Below, piece by piece: positions 18,086 through 25,274 of a DNA stretch of 64,000 nt. Under the pieces are notes generated by a model, which had not been told where the DNA came from, did no database searches, and saw only the letters and a list, made by a program, of their open reading frames with translations. Within the stretch, counting starts at the first letter, position 1; every line of letters begins with the position of its first letter. Position numbers and translations under genes: made by a program. This DNA comes from Faucicola tetraodonis. Its GTDB lineage: Bacteria > Pseudomonadota > Gammaproteobacteria > Pseudomonadales > Moraxellaceae. The stretch lies in assembly GCA_032017425.1 (NCBI GenBank), contig DALZPW010000006.1. One strand, 5' to 3'.

Positions 18086-18117
18086 AAAAAAACCACATTA
18101 ACCTATGTGGTTTTTTT
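18086..18117. terminator. Intrinsic terminator after infC
   Basis: Perfect 13-bp stem AAAAAAACCACAT (18086-18098) and ATGTGGTTTTTTT (18105-18117) with a 6-nt loop, 20 bp after the infC stop. It would end the thrS-infC transcript, leaving no room for rpmI-rplT. Confidence 0.92.
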
Positions 18118-18174
18118 ATTGCCGTGTTGATGTATTGATAAAATTTTAAGCTTTTAAATCACTGTATTTTTAAA

Positions 18175-18462
18175 TCATTGTACTTTTAAATCACTATATT
18201 CAGGGTGCTTTTGCAGATAGCTTGCCACGTAAGAGCAGGCTGGGACTACTTTTTTACCTTGCTCACGGGCATAGTCTAGCGCGTGTTTGGTCAACGCCCC
18301 TGCAATGCCGCGCCCGCCGATCGCGTCTGGCACAATGGTATGATCATATACGATAACATCACCATTATCCACATAGCTGATGTAAGCAGTAGTGCCGTCA
18401 ACGGTGGTTTCAAAGCGTTGTGATTGATCGTTATGGTGAATAGATAATTGTAAATCCGACAT
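18175..18462 (-). CDS. Small GNAT-type N-acetyltransferase
   Basis: A 95-residue protein of the short Acetyltransf_CG type. The acetyl-CoA loop region reads IVPDAIGGRGIAGALTKHALDYAREQG, followed by KVVPACSYVASYLQKHPEY, a strongly conserved C-terminal signature. Start ATG at 18462 with AAGGAG. It is a single-domain enzyme with no known acceptor, and a lone gene. Confidence 0.88.
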   Translation of the reverse strand: MSDLQLSIHHNDQSQRFETTVDGTTAYISYVDNGDVIVYDHTIVPDAIGGRGIAGALTKHALDYAREQGKKVVPACSYVASYLQKHPEYSDLKVQ

Positions 18463-18747
18463 GGTTGTCTCCTTGTGTATTTTTTTGTCTATTATGCTAT
18501 CTGTGACCTTGTTATTTGTCGCTTGGTTATTTGCCGTTTGATATTATCACAGCCACTGTCCATGACTTGTAAAAGTTCTTGCCTATTCGGTATGGGCTTT
18601 GCAAATGATTTTTCGCTAGGCTTTTACCTTGCCCCACCCTGTTAACAATGCGATAATAAGCGGTTAAATCTTACCATTTTCAAATTTTTTGGCGTTGATG
18701 ATACGCCTTACATTCACTTGCTATTAGCTAACTTAAACAGGAAAAAC

Positions 18748-20409
18748 ATGGCTCAATATATTTATACCATGAACAAGGTATCAAAAATTGTTCCACCCAA
18801 ACGGGAAATCCTAAAAGACATCAGCCTGTCTTTTTTCCCCGGTGCAAAAATTGGTGTGCTGGGTCTCAACGGTGCCGGTAAATCAACACTTCTTAAAATC
18901 ATGGCAGGCGTGGATACCGAGTATAACGGTGAAGCGCGTGCGCAAGCAGGTATCAAGATTGGCTACCTTGCCCAAGAACCGCAGCTAGACCCTGCCAAAG
19001 ATGTGCGCGGCAATGTAGAAGACGGTGTGCGTGAAGCCCTAGATGCATTGGCGCGTCTTGATGAAATCTATGGCGAATATGCCTTACCCGATGCCGACTT
19101 TGACAAACTTGCCGCCGAACAAGGTAAGATGGAAGACATCATCCAAGCATGGGATGCCCATAACCTAAACAACCAGTTAGAAAAAGCCGCCGATGCGCTG
19201 CGCCTACCCGCGTGGGATGCCGACGTGAGCAAATTATCGGGTGGGGAAAAACGCCGCGTCGCCTTATGCCGTCTATTACTATCAAAACCTGATATGCTGC
19301 TCCTTGACGAACCTACCAACCACTTGGACGCTGAATCAGTCGCTTGGCTTGAGCATTTCTTAAAAGACTATAGCGGCACTATTGTAGCGATTACCCATGA
19401 CCGCTATTTCCTTGATAATGTGGCAGAGTGGATTTTGGAGCTTGACCGTGGCTATGGCTACCCTTACCAAGGTAACTACACTGAGTGGCTTGAGCAAAAA
19501 AATAAACGCCTAGAACAAGAGCAAAAACAAGAAGAAGCCTTTGCCAAAGCGCTGAAACAAGAGCTTGAATGGGTGCGTAAAAACCAAAAAGGCCAGCAAG
19601 CCAAATCAAAATCTCGCTTGCAACGTTTTGAGGAATTAAACTCCAAAGAATTCCAACAGCGTAACGAAACCGCTGAAATCTACATTCCACCAGGACCACG
19701 TCTTGGCAACAAAGTGATTGAAGTCAACAATATCTCAAAATCATTTGGTGACCGTTTGCTATACGAAAACCTATCCTTCACTGTGCCACCGATGGCGATT
19801 GTGGGGATTATCGGACCCAATGGTGCAGGTAAAACAACCTTGTTCAACATGATTACAGGCAAAGACAAGCCAGACACGGGCACAGTTGAAGTCGGTGAAT
19901 CAGTGAAAGTGGCGTATGTGGGACAGGTACGCGATGAGCTGGACGACAAAAAAACTGTGTGGGAAGAAGTCTCCGACGGTCTTGACATGATTACCGTGGG
20001 CGAATACACCACGCCTAGCCGTGCCTATATCGGACGCTTTAACTTTAAAGGTCAAGACCAACAAAAACTGGTCGGCAGCCTGTCAGGTGGTGAGCGTAAC
20101 CGTCTGCAACTTGCCAAAACCTTAAAACAAGGGGCAAATGTGCTGTTACTCGATGAGCCATCAAACGACCTTGATGTCGAGACGTTGCGCGCGCTTGAAG
20201 ATGCGGTGGAAGTGTTCCCAGGTACGGTGATGGTGGTGTCGCATGACCGCTGGTTCTTAGACCGTATTGCCACCCATATTTTGGCGTTTGAGGATGAAGG
20301 TCCGATTTGGTTTGATGGTAACTACTCGGAGTTTGAAACATATCGCAAAAAACAGTTGGGCGCGGATGCCGAGCCAAAACGCATGAAATATAAAAAGATT
20401 GCGAAGTAA
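18748..20409 (+). CDS. ettA: Energy-dependent translational throttle protein (ABC-F)
   Basis: Cytoplasmic ABC-F ATPase that binds the ribosomal E site and gates the first elongation steps according to ATP level. Two ATP-binding cassettes: GLNGAGKST, LSGGEKRRVALCRLLLSKP and LLLDEPTNHLDAES; then GPNGAGKTT, LSGGERNRLQLAKTL and LLLDEPSNDLDVET. The charged linker between them (KNKRLEQEQKQEEAF) is the ribosome-contacting arm region. Length is about 553. I use the ATG at 18748 (MAQYIYTMNKVSKIVPPKR, the EttA N-terminus), with AGG upstream, rather than 18718. Confidence 0.96.
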   Translation: MAQYIYTMNKVSKIVPPKREILKDISLSFFPGAKIGVLGLNGAGKSTLLKIMAGVDTEYNGEARAQAGIKIGYLAQEPQLDPAKDVRGNVEDGVREALDALARLDEIYGEYALPDADFDKLAAEQGKMEDIIQAWDAHNLNNQLEKAADALRLPAWDADVSKLSGGEKRRVALCRLLLSKPDMLLLDEPTNHLDAESVAWLEHFLKDYSGTIVAITHDRYFLDNVAEWILELDRGYGYPYQGNYTEWLEQKNKRLEQEQKQEEAFAKALKQELEWVRKNQKGQQAKSKSRLQRFEELNSKEFQQRNETAEIYIPPGPRLGNKVIEVNNISKSFGDRLLYENLSFTVPPMAIVGIIGPNGAGKTTLFNMITGKDKPDTGTVEVGESVKVAYVGQVRDELDDKKTVWEEVSDGLDMITVGEYTTPSRAYIGRFNFKGQDQQKLVGSLSGGERNRLQLAKTLKQGANVLLLDEPSNDLDVETLRALEDAVEVFPGTVMVVSHDRWFLDRIATHILAFEDEGPIWFDGNYSEFETYRKKQLGADAEPKRMKYKKIAK

Positions 20410-20424
20410 TGCTTATTTAAGCCT

Positions 20425-20467
20425 GAGAAATTATCCAATCTTATTGGATGTGTCTGGATAATTTCTC
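20425..20467. repeat. Inverted repeat after ettA
   Basis: GAGAAATTATCC (20425-20436) and GGATAATTTCTC (20456-20467) form a perfect 12-bp dyad, with an inner CCAAT/ATTGG pair giving an alternative smaller hairpin. It lacks a T-run, so it may be an mRNA 3'-end processing or stability element rather than an intrinsic terminator. Confidence 0.6.
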
Positions 20468-20520
20468 AATAATTGTCAATAAACCTTTGACTTTTGACTT
20501 CATGCTACAATGGGGGTTTA

Positions 20521-21150
20521 ATGGGTTTTAAATCTAATGCAATTAATGAGTTAAAGACTAATTTTATTGGTATATCGGTTGGAGTCGCATCTCTAATTTT
20601 TGGCATTATTACATGGCTATTATCTCAGTTACAAGCAAATTCATCATCTCAAGTAACAGACCCTGGGAACCTTTCCGCAGCTTTTAATGTTAGTAATATG
20701 ATGGTTAGTATGGCGTTCTTTTTGTTTGTGACAACATTTGCGTCAACTCTTTCTAGATTATCAGCTAAAATTAATGGTTTTTTTGCATTTTTTATTTCTA
20801 TAATTTTAGCAACTTTATCAATATTTTTAAGTTATATCTTTTTAAATCTTAATCCACCCAAAATTTTAGATAGTGTCAGTTTGCATAATTTGAATAATAT
20901 TTTATTTTATGCAACTATGGTTCTTTTCACAGCTATTTGTGGAAAATCTTTTGGAGCATTTATGGCTAGACCTACTAGTAATATGGAAAATGATTCTGAA
21001 ACAAGCGACAATGAAATAATGGGTGGTGTACTGTTAGCTTTATTCGTATTGTATTTATGGGGACAGATGGTGGATTACGGACAAAATACACTGATAAAAA
21101 GTTTTCTTCCTGAAAACTGGCAACCAATAGCTGAAGTAGAAAAAAAATAA
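20521..21150 (+). CDS. Unrecognised multi-spanning membrane protein
   Basis: About 209 residues with five likely membrane helices: roughly residues 16-35, 55-80, 83-105, 118-140 and 167-185. The ATG at 20521 has GGGGG 7 nt upstream; the start at 20494 is less likely. I recognise no family. The gene is clearly more AT-rich than ettA and serA on either side, with many TTT/AAT codons, suggesting later acquisition. It has its own strong terminator and no obvious partner. Confidence 0.7.
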   Translation: MGFKSNAINELKTNFIGISVGVASLIFGIITWLLSQLQANSSSQVTDPGNLSAAFNVSNMMVSMAFFLFVTTFASTLSRLSAKINGFFAFFISIILATLSIFLSYIFLNLNPPKILDSVSLHNLNNILFYATMVLFTAICGKSFGAFMARPTSNMENDSETSDNEIMGGVLLALFVLYLWGQMVDYGQNTLIKSFLPENWQPIAEVEKK

Positions 21151-21174
21151 TAATAATTATTTAAGAACTAAAAT

Positions 21175-21204
21175 AAAAAACCAACTTTGATAAGTTGGTT
21201 TTTT
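21175..21204. terminator. Bidirectional intrinsic terminator between the membrane gene and serA
   Basis: Perfect 13-bp stem: AAAAAACCAACTT (21175-21187) and AAGTTGGTTTTTT (21192-21204), loop TGAT. Confidence 0.92.
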
Positions 21205-21219
21205 ATTCAGATTTAAAAA

Positions 21220-22452
21220 TTAAAACAACACCCGCACCCGAATGGTTTCTGGGATATTTTTGAGTGCTTCAACCGCTTGCGCAGAATCGCCGCTACCCAC
21301 ATCCATCACCAAATACCCCACATCTTCTTCCGTCATCAGGCTTTGAGCAAAAATATTGATATTGGCATCGGCAAAGGATTTGTTAATCTGTGACAACACG
21401 CCAGGCACGTTTTGGTGAATATGTAGCAGACGATGCGTGCCTTCTTTTTGCGGCATACTAACATTTGGGAAATTCACTGAGGTTGCGGTATCACCCATAT
21501 CAGAATAACGCACAAATTTTTCTGCCACTTCAAGACCGATATTGGCTTGGGCTTCTTGGGTTGAGCCACCGATATGCGGTGTCAAAATCACATTGTCAAA
21601 CGCGCGCAGTGGTGATTCAAATTCTTCATCCGCTGATTTTGGCTCTTTGGGGAACACGTCAATCGCCGCGCCCAAGATATGACCGCTTTGCAGGGCTGCT
21701 GCCAGCGCATCAATATCCACACATTTGCCACGCGCCGCATTAATAAGATGCGCGCCTGGCTTCATGGCCGCCAATTCTGTGGCGGTAATCATATTACGCG
21801 TACTTGGCAAATCTGGTACATGCAGGGTGACCACATCGGCTTTACCAAGCAGTTCTTCTAGGCTACCCACTTGGGTGGCGTTGCCCAGTGGCAATTTGGT
21901 GACCACATCATGATAGATGACTTTCATACCAAGGCTTTCAGCGAGTACCGATAACTGAGTACCAATAGAGCCATAACCCACGATACCTAAAGTTTTGCCG
22001 CGCACTTCATAGCTGTCTTTGGCAGATTTGTTCCAGCCGCCACGGTGTACCACGGCATTTTTTTCAGGGATACCGCGCATCAGCATGATGATTTCGGCAA
22101 GTACCAATTCTGCCACAGAGCGGGTGTTAGAGTAAGGGGCGTTAAAGACAGGGATACCCAGCTCACGGGCAGCTTCCAAGTCCACTTGGTTGGTGCCAAT
22201 ACAAAAACAGCCAATGGCGATGAGCTTTTCGGCTTTTTCTAAAATATCGCGGGTCAAATGGGTGCGAGACCGAATGCCGATAAAATGGGCGTCTTTGATT
22301 TTTTCGCTAAGTTCTTCGGGGTCTAAGGCGGTTTTGATATTCTCAACATTGTGATAGCCCGCCTCTGACAGCACTTTAAAGGCATTGTCATGCAAGCCTT
22401 CAAGCATCAAAAAGCGGATTTTGTCTTTCTCAAGTGATAGATTTTGTGCCAT
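21220..22452 (-). CDS. serA: D-3-phosphoglycerate dehydrogenase
   Basis: First enzyme of serine synthesis, oxidising 3-phosphoglycerate to 3-phosphohydroxypyruvate with NAD. 410 residues, like E. coli SerA. The NAD-binding GIVGYGSIGTQLSVLAESLG is near residues 157-176. Catalytic Arg (INAARGKCVD), Glu (FPKEPKSADEEFESP) and His (LTPHIGGSTQEAQ) are present. A C-terminal ACT domain (about 335-410, HIHQNVPGVLSQINKSF) gives the expected serine feedback site. It diverges from the D-2-hydroxyglutarate dehydrogenase-type gene, a meaningful pairing because SerA also reduces 2-oxoglutarate to D-2-hydroxyglutarate. Confidence 0.96.
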   Translation of the reverse strand: MAQNLSLEKDKIRFLMLEGLHDNAFKVLSEAGYHNVENIKTALDPEELSEKIKDAHFIGIRSRTHLTRDILEKAEKLIAIGCFCIGTNQVDLEAARELGIPVFNAPYSNTRSVAELVLAEIIMLMRGIPEKNAVVHRGGWNKSAKDSYEVRGKTLGIVGYGSIGTQLSVLAESLGMKVIYHDVVTKLPLGNATQVGSLEELLGKADVVTLHVPDLPSTRNMITATELAAMKPGAHLINAARGKCVDIDALAAALQSGHILGAAIDVFPKEPKSADEEFESPLRAFDNVILTPHIGGSTQEAQANIGLEVAEKFVRYSDMGDTATSVNFPNVSMPQKEGTHRLLHIHQNVPGVLSQINKSFADANINIFAQSLMTEEDVGYLVMDVGSGDSAQAVEALKNIPETIRVRVLF

Positions 22453-22654
22453 AACAAACCCCTAGTCAGTATTTTTAGTCAATTATCCTATCACACTTAC
22501 TGGGTTTTTTGTGGTGAAATTCCAGCAAGATGGCATGATTTTTTTGTCTTATGGGTAAAAAATTCTTCATCAATCGCCAGTGTTTTTGTCAAAATTTATT
22601 CCGTTAGTTATGCTATGATAGAGCCTCAAAAACCTTTTCAATCTGTATAAACAT

Positions 22655-24082
22655 ATGGGTAAAAGCCACGCTATGACTGCTAATCAGACCGCCATCAATA
22701 CGCTCATTGAACAACTACGCCAGCAAGGATTTGACGAACACCAAATCAAAACCGATGCGGATAGTTTGGGCTATTGGGGCAAAGATTGGACCAAGCATTT
22801 TGAGCCCAATGCCAGCGCCATTGTCTTCCCAAAATCCACCCAGCAAGTGCAAGCCATCGTCAAGCTCTGTAATGCGCTTAACATCGTCATTACCCCAAGC
22901 GGTGGGCGAACCGGCTTATCCGCAGGGGCGGTTGCCGCCAATGGCGAGGTCGTGATTAGCCTTGATAAAATGCACCAAGTATTGGGCTTCTACCCTGCAG
23001 ACCGTATGGTGGAAGTGGAGGCGGGTATCGTCACCAAAGCGCTGCAAGATTTTGCCCAGCAGCAAGGGTTATACTATCCCGTGGACTTTGCCTCAGCCGG
23101 TTCTAGCCAGCTTGGCGGCAATATTGGCACCAATGCCGGCGGTATCAAGGTCATCAAATACGGCATGACCCGCAACTGGATTTTGGGTATGACCGTGGTG
23201 ACAGGTAAAGGCGATATTTTGCACCTCAATAAAGGCATGATAAAAAATGCCACCGGTTATGACTTGCGTCATTTGCTTATCGGTGCAGAAGGTACGCTTG
23301 GGATTGTCACCGAAGTGCAAGTCAAGCTAGAGCGCCAGCCCAAAAACCTAACTGTCATGGTGCTTGGCGTGCCAGAGTTTGCCAATATTATGCAAATCTT
23401 GTCAGCCTTTCAAAGCAAAATGGATTTGACTGCGTTTGAATTTTTTGATGATGTCGCCGTTGATAAATTACTTGCCACAGGGCATGTGCAAAAACCGTTT
23501 GAAACCGATGCGCCATTTTATGCGCTACTCGAATTTGAAGCGCCTTACGAGCCGATTATGGACATGGCGATGCAGATTTTTGAAGACTGTATGAGCGAAG
23601 GCTGGGTGCTTGATGGGGTGATGAGCCAATCCATTCACCAAGCCCAAGAGCTATGGAAACTGCGTGAGTATATCTCTGAAACCATCTCAGTATTTACCCC
23701 GTACAAAAATGACATCTCCGTGCTCATCAGCCGTGTGCCAGAGTTTATCGCGGATATCGATGCCATTGTTAGCCAAAACTATCCGGATTTTCAAGTGTGC
23801 TGGTTTGGGCATATCGGCGATGGTAATTTACATTTAAATATTTTAAAACCAGAAAACCTTAGCAAAGACGAATTTTTTGAAAAATGCCAAGTGGTCAACA
23901 AGTATGTGTTTGAAACGGTGCAAAAATACAACGGCTCTATCTCAGCCGAGCATGGCGTGGGTATGACCAAAAAGCCGTATCTTAATTACACCCGTCCTGA
24001 TGAAGAAATTGATTATTTGCGTGCCATCAAACAAGTCTTTGACCCCAATGGGATTATGAATCGTGGTAAGATTTTCGACTAG
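22655..24082 (+). CDS. FAD-linked oxidase, probable D-2-hydroxyglutarate dehydrogenase
   Basis: VAO/PCMH-type flavoprotein of the GlcD/D2HGDH group. FAD-binding segments: VTPSGGRTGLSAGAVA (about 87-102) and SAGSSQLGGNIGTNAGGIKVIKYG (read as two parts, about 147-170). The C-terminal catalytic region has CWFGHIGDGNLHLNI and SISAEHGVGMTKKP, with the metal- and substrate-binding His residues. Length is 475. Start ATG at 22655 or 22673; neither has a good ribosome-binding site. The divergent serA neighbour supports oxidation of D-2-hydroxyglutarate made by SerA, as shown for Pseudomonas stutzeri. D-lactate or glycolate are alternative substrates. Confidence 0.85.
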   Translation: MGKSHAMTANQTAINTLIEQLRQQGFDEHQIKTDADSLGYWGKDWTKHFEPNASAIVFPKSTQQVQAIVKLCNALNIVITPSGGRTGLSAGAVAANGEVVISLDKMHQVLGFYPADRMVEVEAGIVTKALQDFAQQQGLYYPVDFASAGSSQLGGNIGTNAGGIKVIKYGMTRNWILGMTVVTGKGDILHLNKGMIKNATGYDLRHLLIGAEGTLGIVTEVQVKLERQPKNLTVMVLGVPEFANIMQILSAFQSKMDLTAFEFFDDVAVDKLLATGHVQKPFETDAPFYALLEFEAPYEPIMDMAMQIFEDCMSEGWVLDGVMSQSIHQAQELWKLREYISETISVFTPYKNDISVLISRVPEFIADIDAIVSQNYPDFQVCWFGHIGDGNLHLNILKPENLSKDEFFEKCQVVNKYVFETVQKYNGSISAEHGVGMTKKPYLNYTRPDEEIDYLRAIKQVFDPNGIMNRGKIFD

Positions 24083-24106
24083 ATAACATTGATAAAAAAA
24101 GGATAC

Positions 24107-24138
24107 AAAAAAAGACCTTTAACTGAGGTCTTTTTTTT
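24107..24138. terminator. Intrinsic terminator after the FAD-linked oxidase gene
   Basis: AAAAAAAGACCT (24107-24118) pairs with AGGTCTTTTTTTT (24126-24138) around a 7-nt loop; it also serves the converging LOG-family gene. Confidence 0.9.
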
Positions 24139-24151
24139 GTCGCTAACAAAG

Positions 24152-24802
24152 TTAGATTTTATTCACATTCAGCGTGTCTGGCATGTTAACAATCGGTTTG
24201 AGGAGTTCAATGGCATCGGCGACAGTATTACAAACGATTAATCGCTGTAAATCTTCTGGTTTCATAAAACCTTGCTCAGCGGTAAACTGTAGATGTTCAA
24301 TCAATTTGTCATAAAAACCATTGATATTGAGAATAATCATCGGTTTTTCATGTTGATATAGCTGTCGCCAAGTGGCAATTTCCATGATTTCCTCAAGCGT
24401 GCCAAGCCCACCTGGCAAGGTGATAAAGGCACTGGCGTACTCTGCCATGATGGCTTTACGGGTATGCATGGTATCGGTCAAATGCAGACGCGTCAGCCCG
24501 CCATGCGCCACTTCTCGATCCATCATAAATTCGGGAATCACACCCACGGCAATGCCGTTTTTTTCAATCACACCATCGGCAACCGCGCCCATACAGCCAA
24601 TCACCGCACCGCCATACACCAGACCTAATCCCGCTTCAACCAATGCCCTGCCCAATTCATACGCCGATTGGACATAGACGGGGTCATTGCCTTTGCGAGA
24701 GCCGCAATACACAGCCACCAAGGGAACATCAATATCATGAAGTTTGACAATTTGTGCAATATCGCTCATTTCTTTACTAGTAATAATATCTACGGGTGTC
24801 AT
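24152..24802 (-). CDS. LOG family (TIGR00730) protein
   Basis: Rossmann-fold protein of the lonely-guy family. The family hallmark PGGLGTLEEIMEIATWRQL (PGGxGTxxE) is visible near residue 130, with YCGSRKGNDPVY near the N-terminus. Such enzymes cleave nucleoside 5'-monophosphates to base and ribose 5-phosphate; old annotations call them lysine decarboxylases, which is misleading. ATG at 24802 with AAGGA upstream gives about 216 residues; the in-frame start at 24838 is less likely. It converges with the FAD-linked oxidase gene, with no partner visible. Confidence 0.88.
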   Translation of the reverse strand: MTPVDIITSKEMSDIAQIVKLHDIDVPLVAVYCGSRKGNDPVYVQSAYELGRALVEAGLGLVYGGAVIGCMGAVADGVIEKNGIAVGVIPEFMMDREVAHGGLTRLHLTDTMHTRKAIMAEYASAFITLPGGLGTLEEIMEIATWRQLYQHEKPMIILNINGFYDKLIEHLQFTAEQGFMKPEDLQRLIVCNTVADAIELLKPIVNMPDTLNVNKI

Positions 24803-25029
24803 GCTTTTTCCTTTTAATGTGTTGTCATTATAGCTCAATCATCCTACAAATTCGTGAACGCAGCCTAGGCGCAGCGTATCTCATTTTGGCTACATTTGGC
24901 GCATAGGCATTATAATTGGTGCAGTTGGCGAAAAATAAAGCAATGGCTGTTAAAAAGCCATCAATGAAACGCTGAATAAGAAAGGCTTGAGAACAAAAAT
25001 AAGCTATCAAAAGCTATTAAGGAGACCAC

Positions 25030-25224
25030 CTAGGTATGATGGTCATCAGCTGTCTCTGTCAAAGATGGGCGTAATTTAGTGAGCGCTGCAGCATAACCAT
25101 ATTTGCTAGATTGCTTCAGCCAAGCGCTTGCTTTGTCAGCATCGGCAGCGACGCCATTGCCACTGGCATAGATGTTGGCGAGAAAATATTGGGCTTGCTG
25201 TTCGTATTCAGACGTTGGGGTCAT
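25030..25224 (-). CDS. Short Sel1/TPR-like repeat protein
   Basis: About 64 residues containing one Sel1-like repeat: AQYFLANIYASGNGVAADADKASAWLKQS then YGYAAAL, given here in two parts. Sel1 proteins usually have several repeats, so this is either a very small member or a remnant of a larger protein. The ATG at 25224 is used; a TTG at 25254 extends the frame. It lies about 50 bp downstream of the HerA-like ATPase gene on the same strand and may be cotranscribed. Confidence 0.55.
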   Translation of the reverse strand: MTPTSEYEQQAQYFLANIYASGNGVAADADKASAWLKQSSKYGYAAALTKLRPSLTETADDHHT

Positions 25225-25274
25225 ACCGCATTCCGCGAAATTTGATGGGGTCAAAAGGTTTATATTGCGTCTGT

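Noticed and set aside
24152..24802. Lysine decarboxylase
   Set aside because: The PGGxGTxxE motif identifies a LOG-family nucleotide-processing protein; the decarboxylase label is a historical misannotation.
24828..25010. Leftward 60-codon open frame upstream of the LOG gene
   Set aside because: No domain, no ribosome-binding site, and composition typical of spacer DNA.
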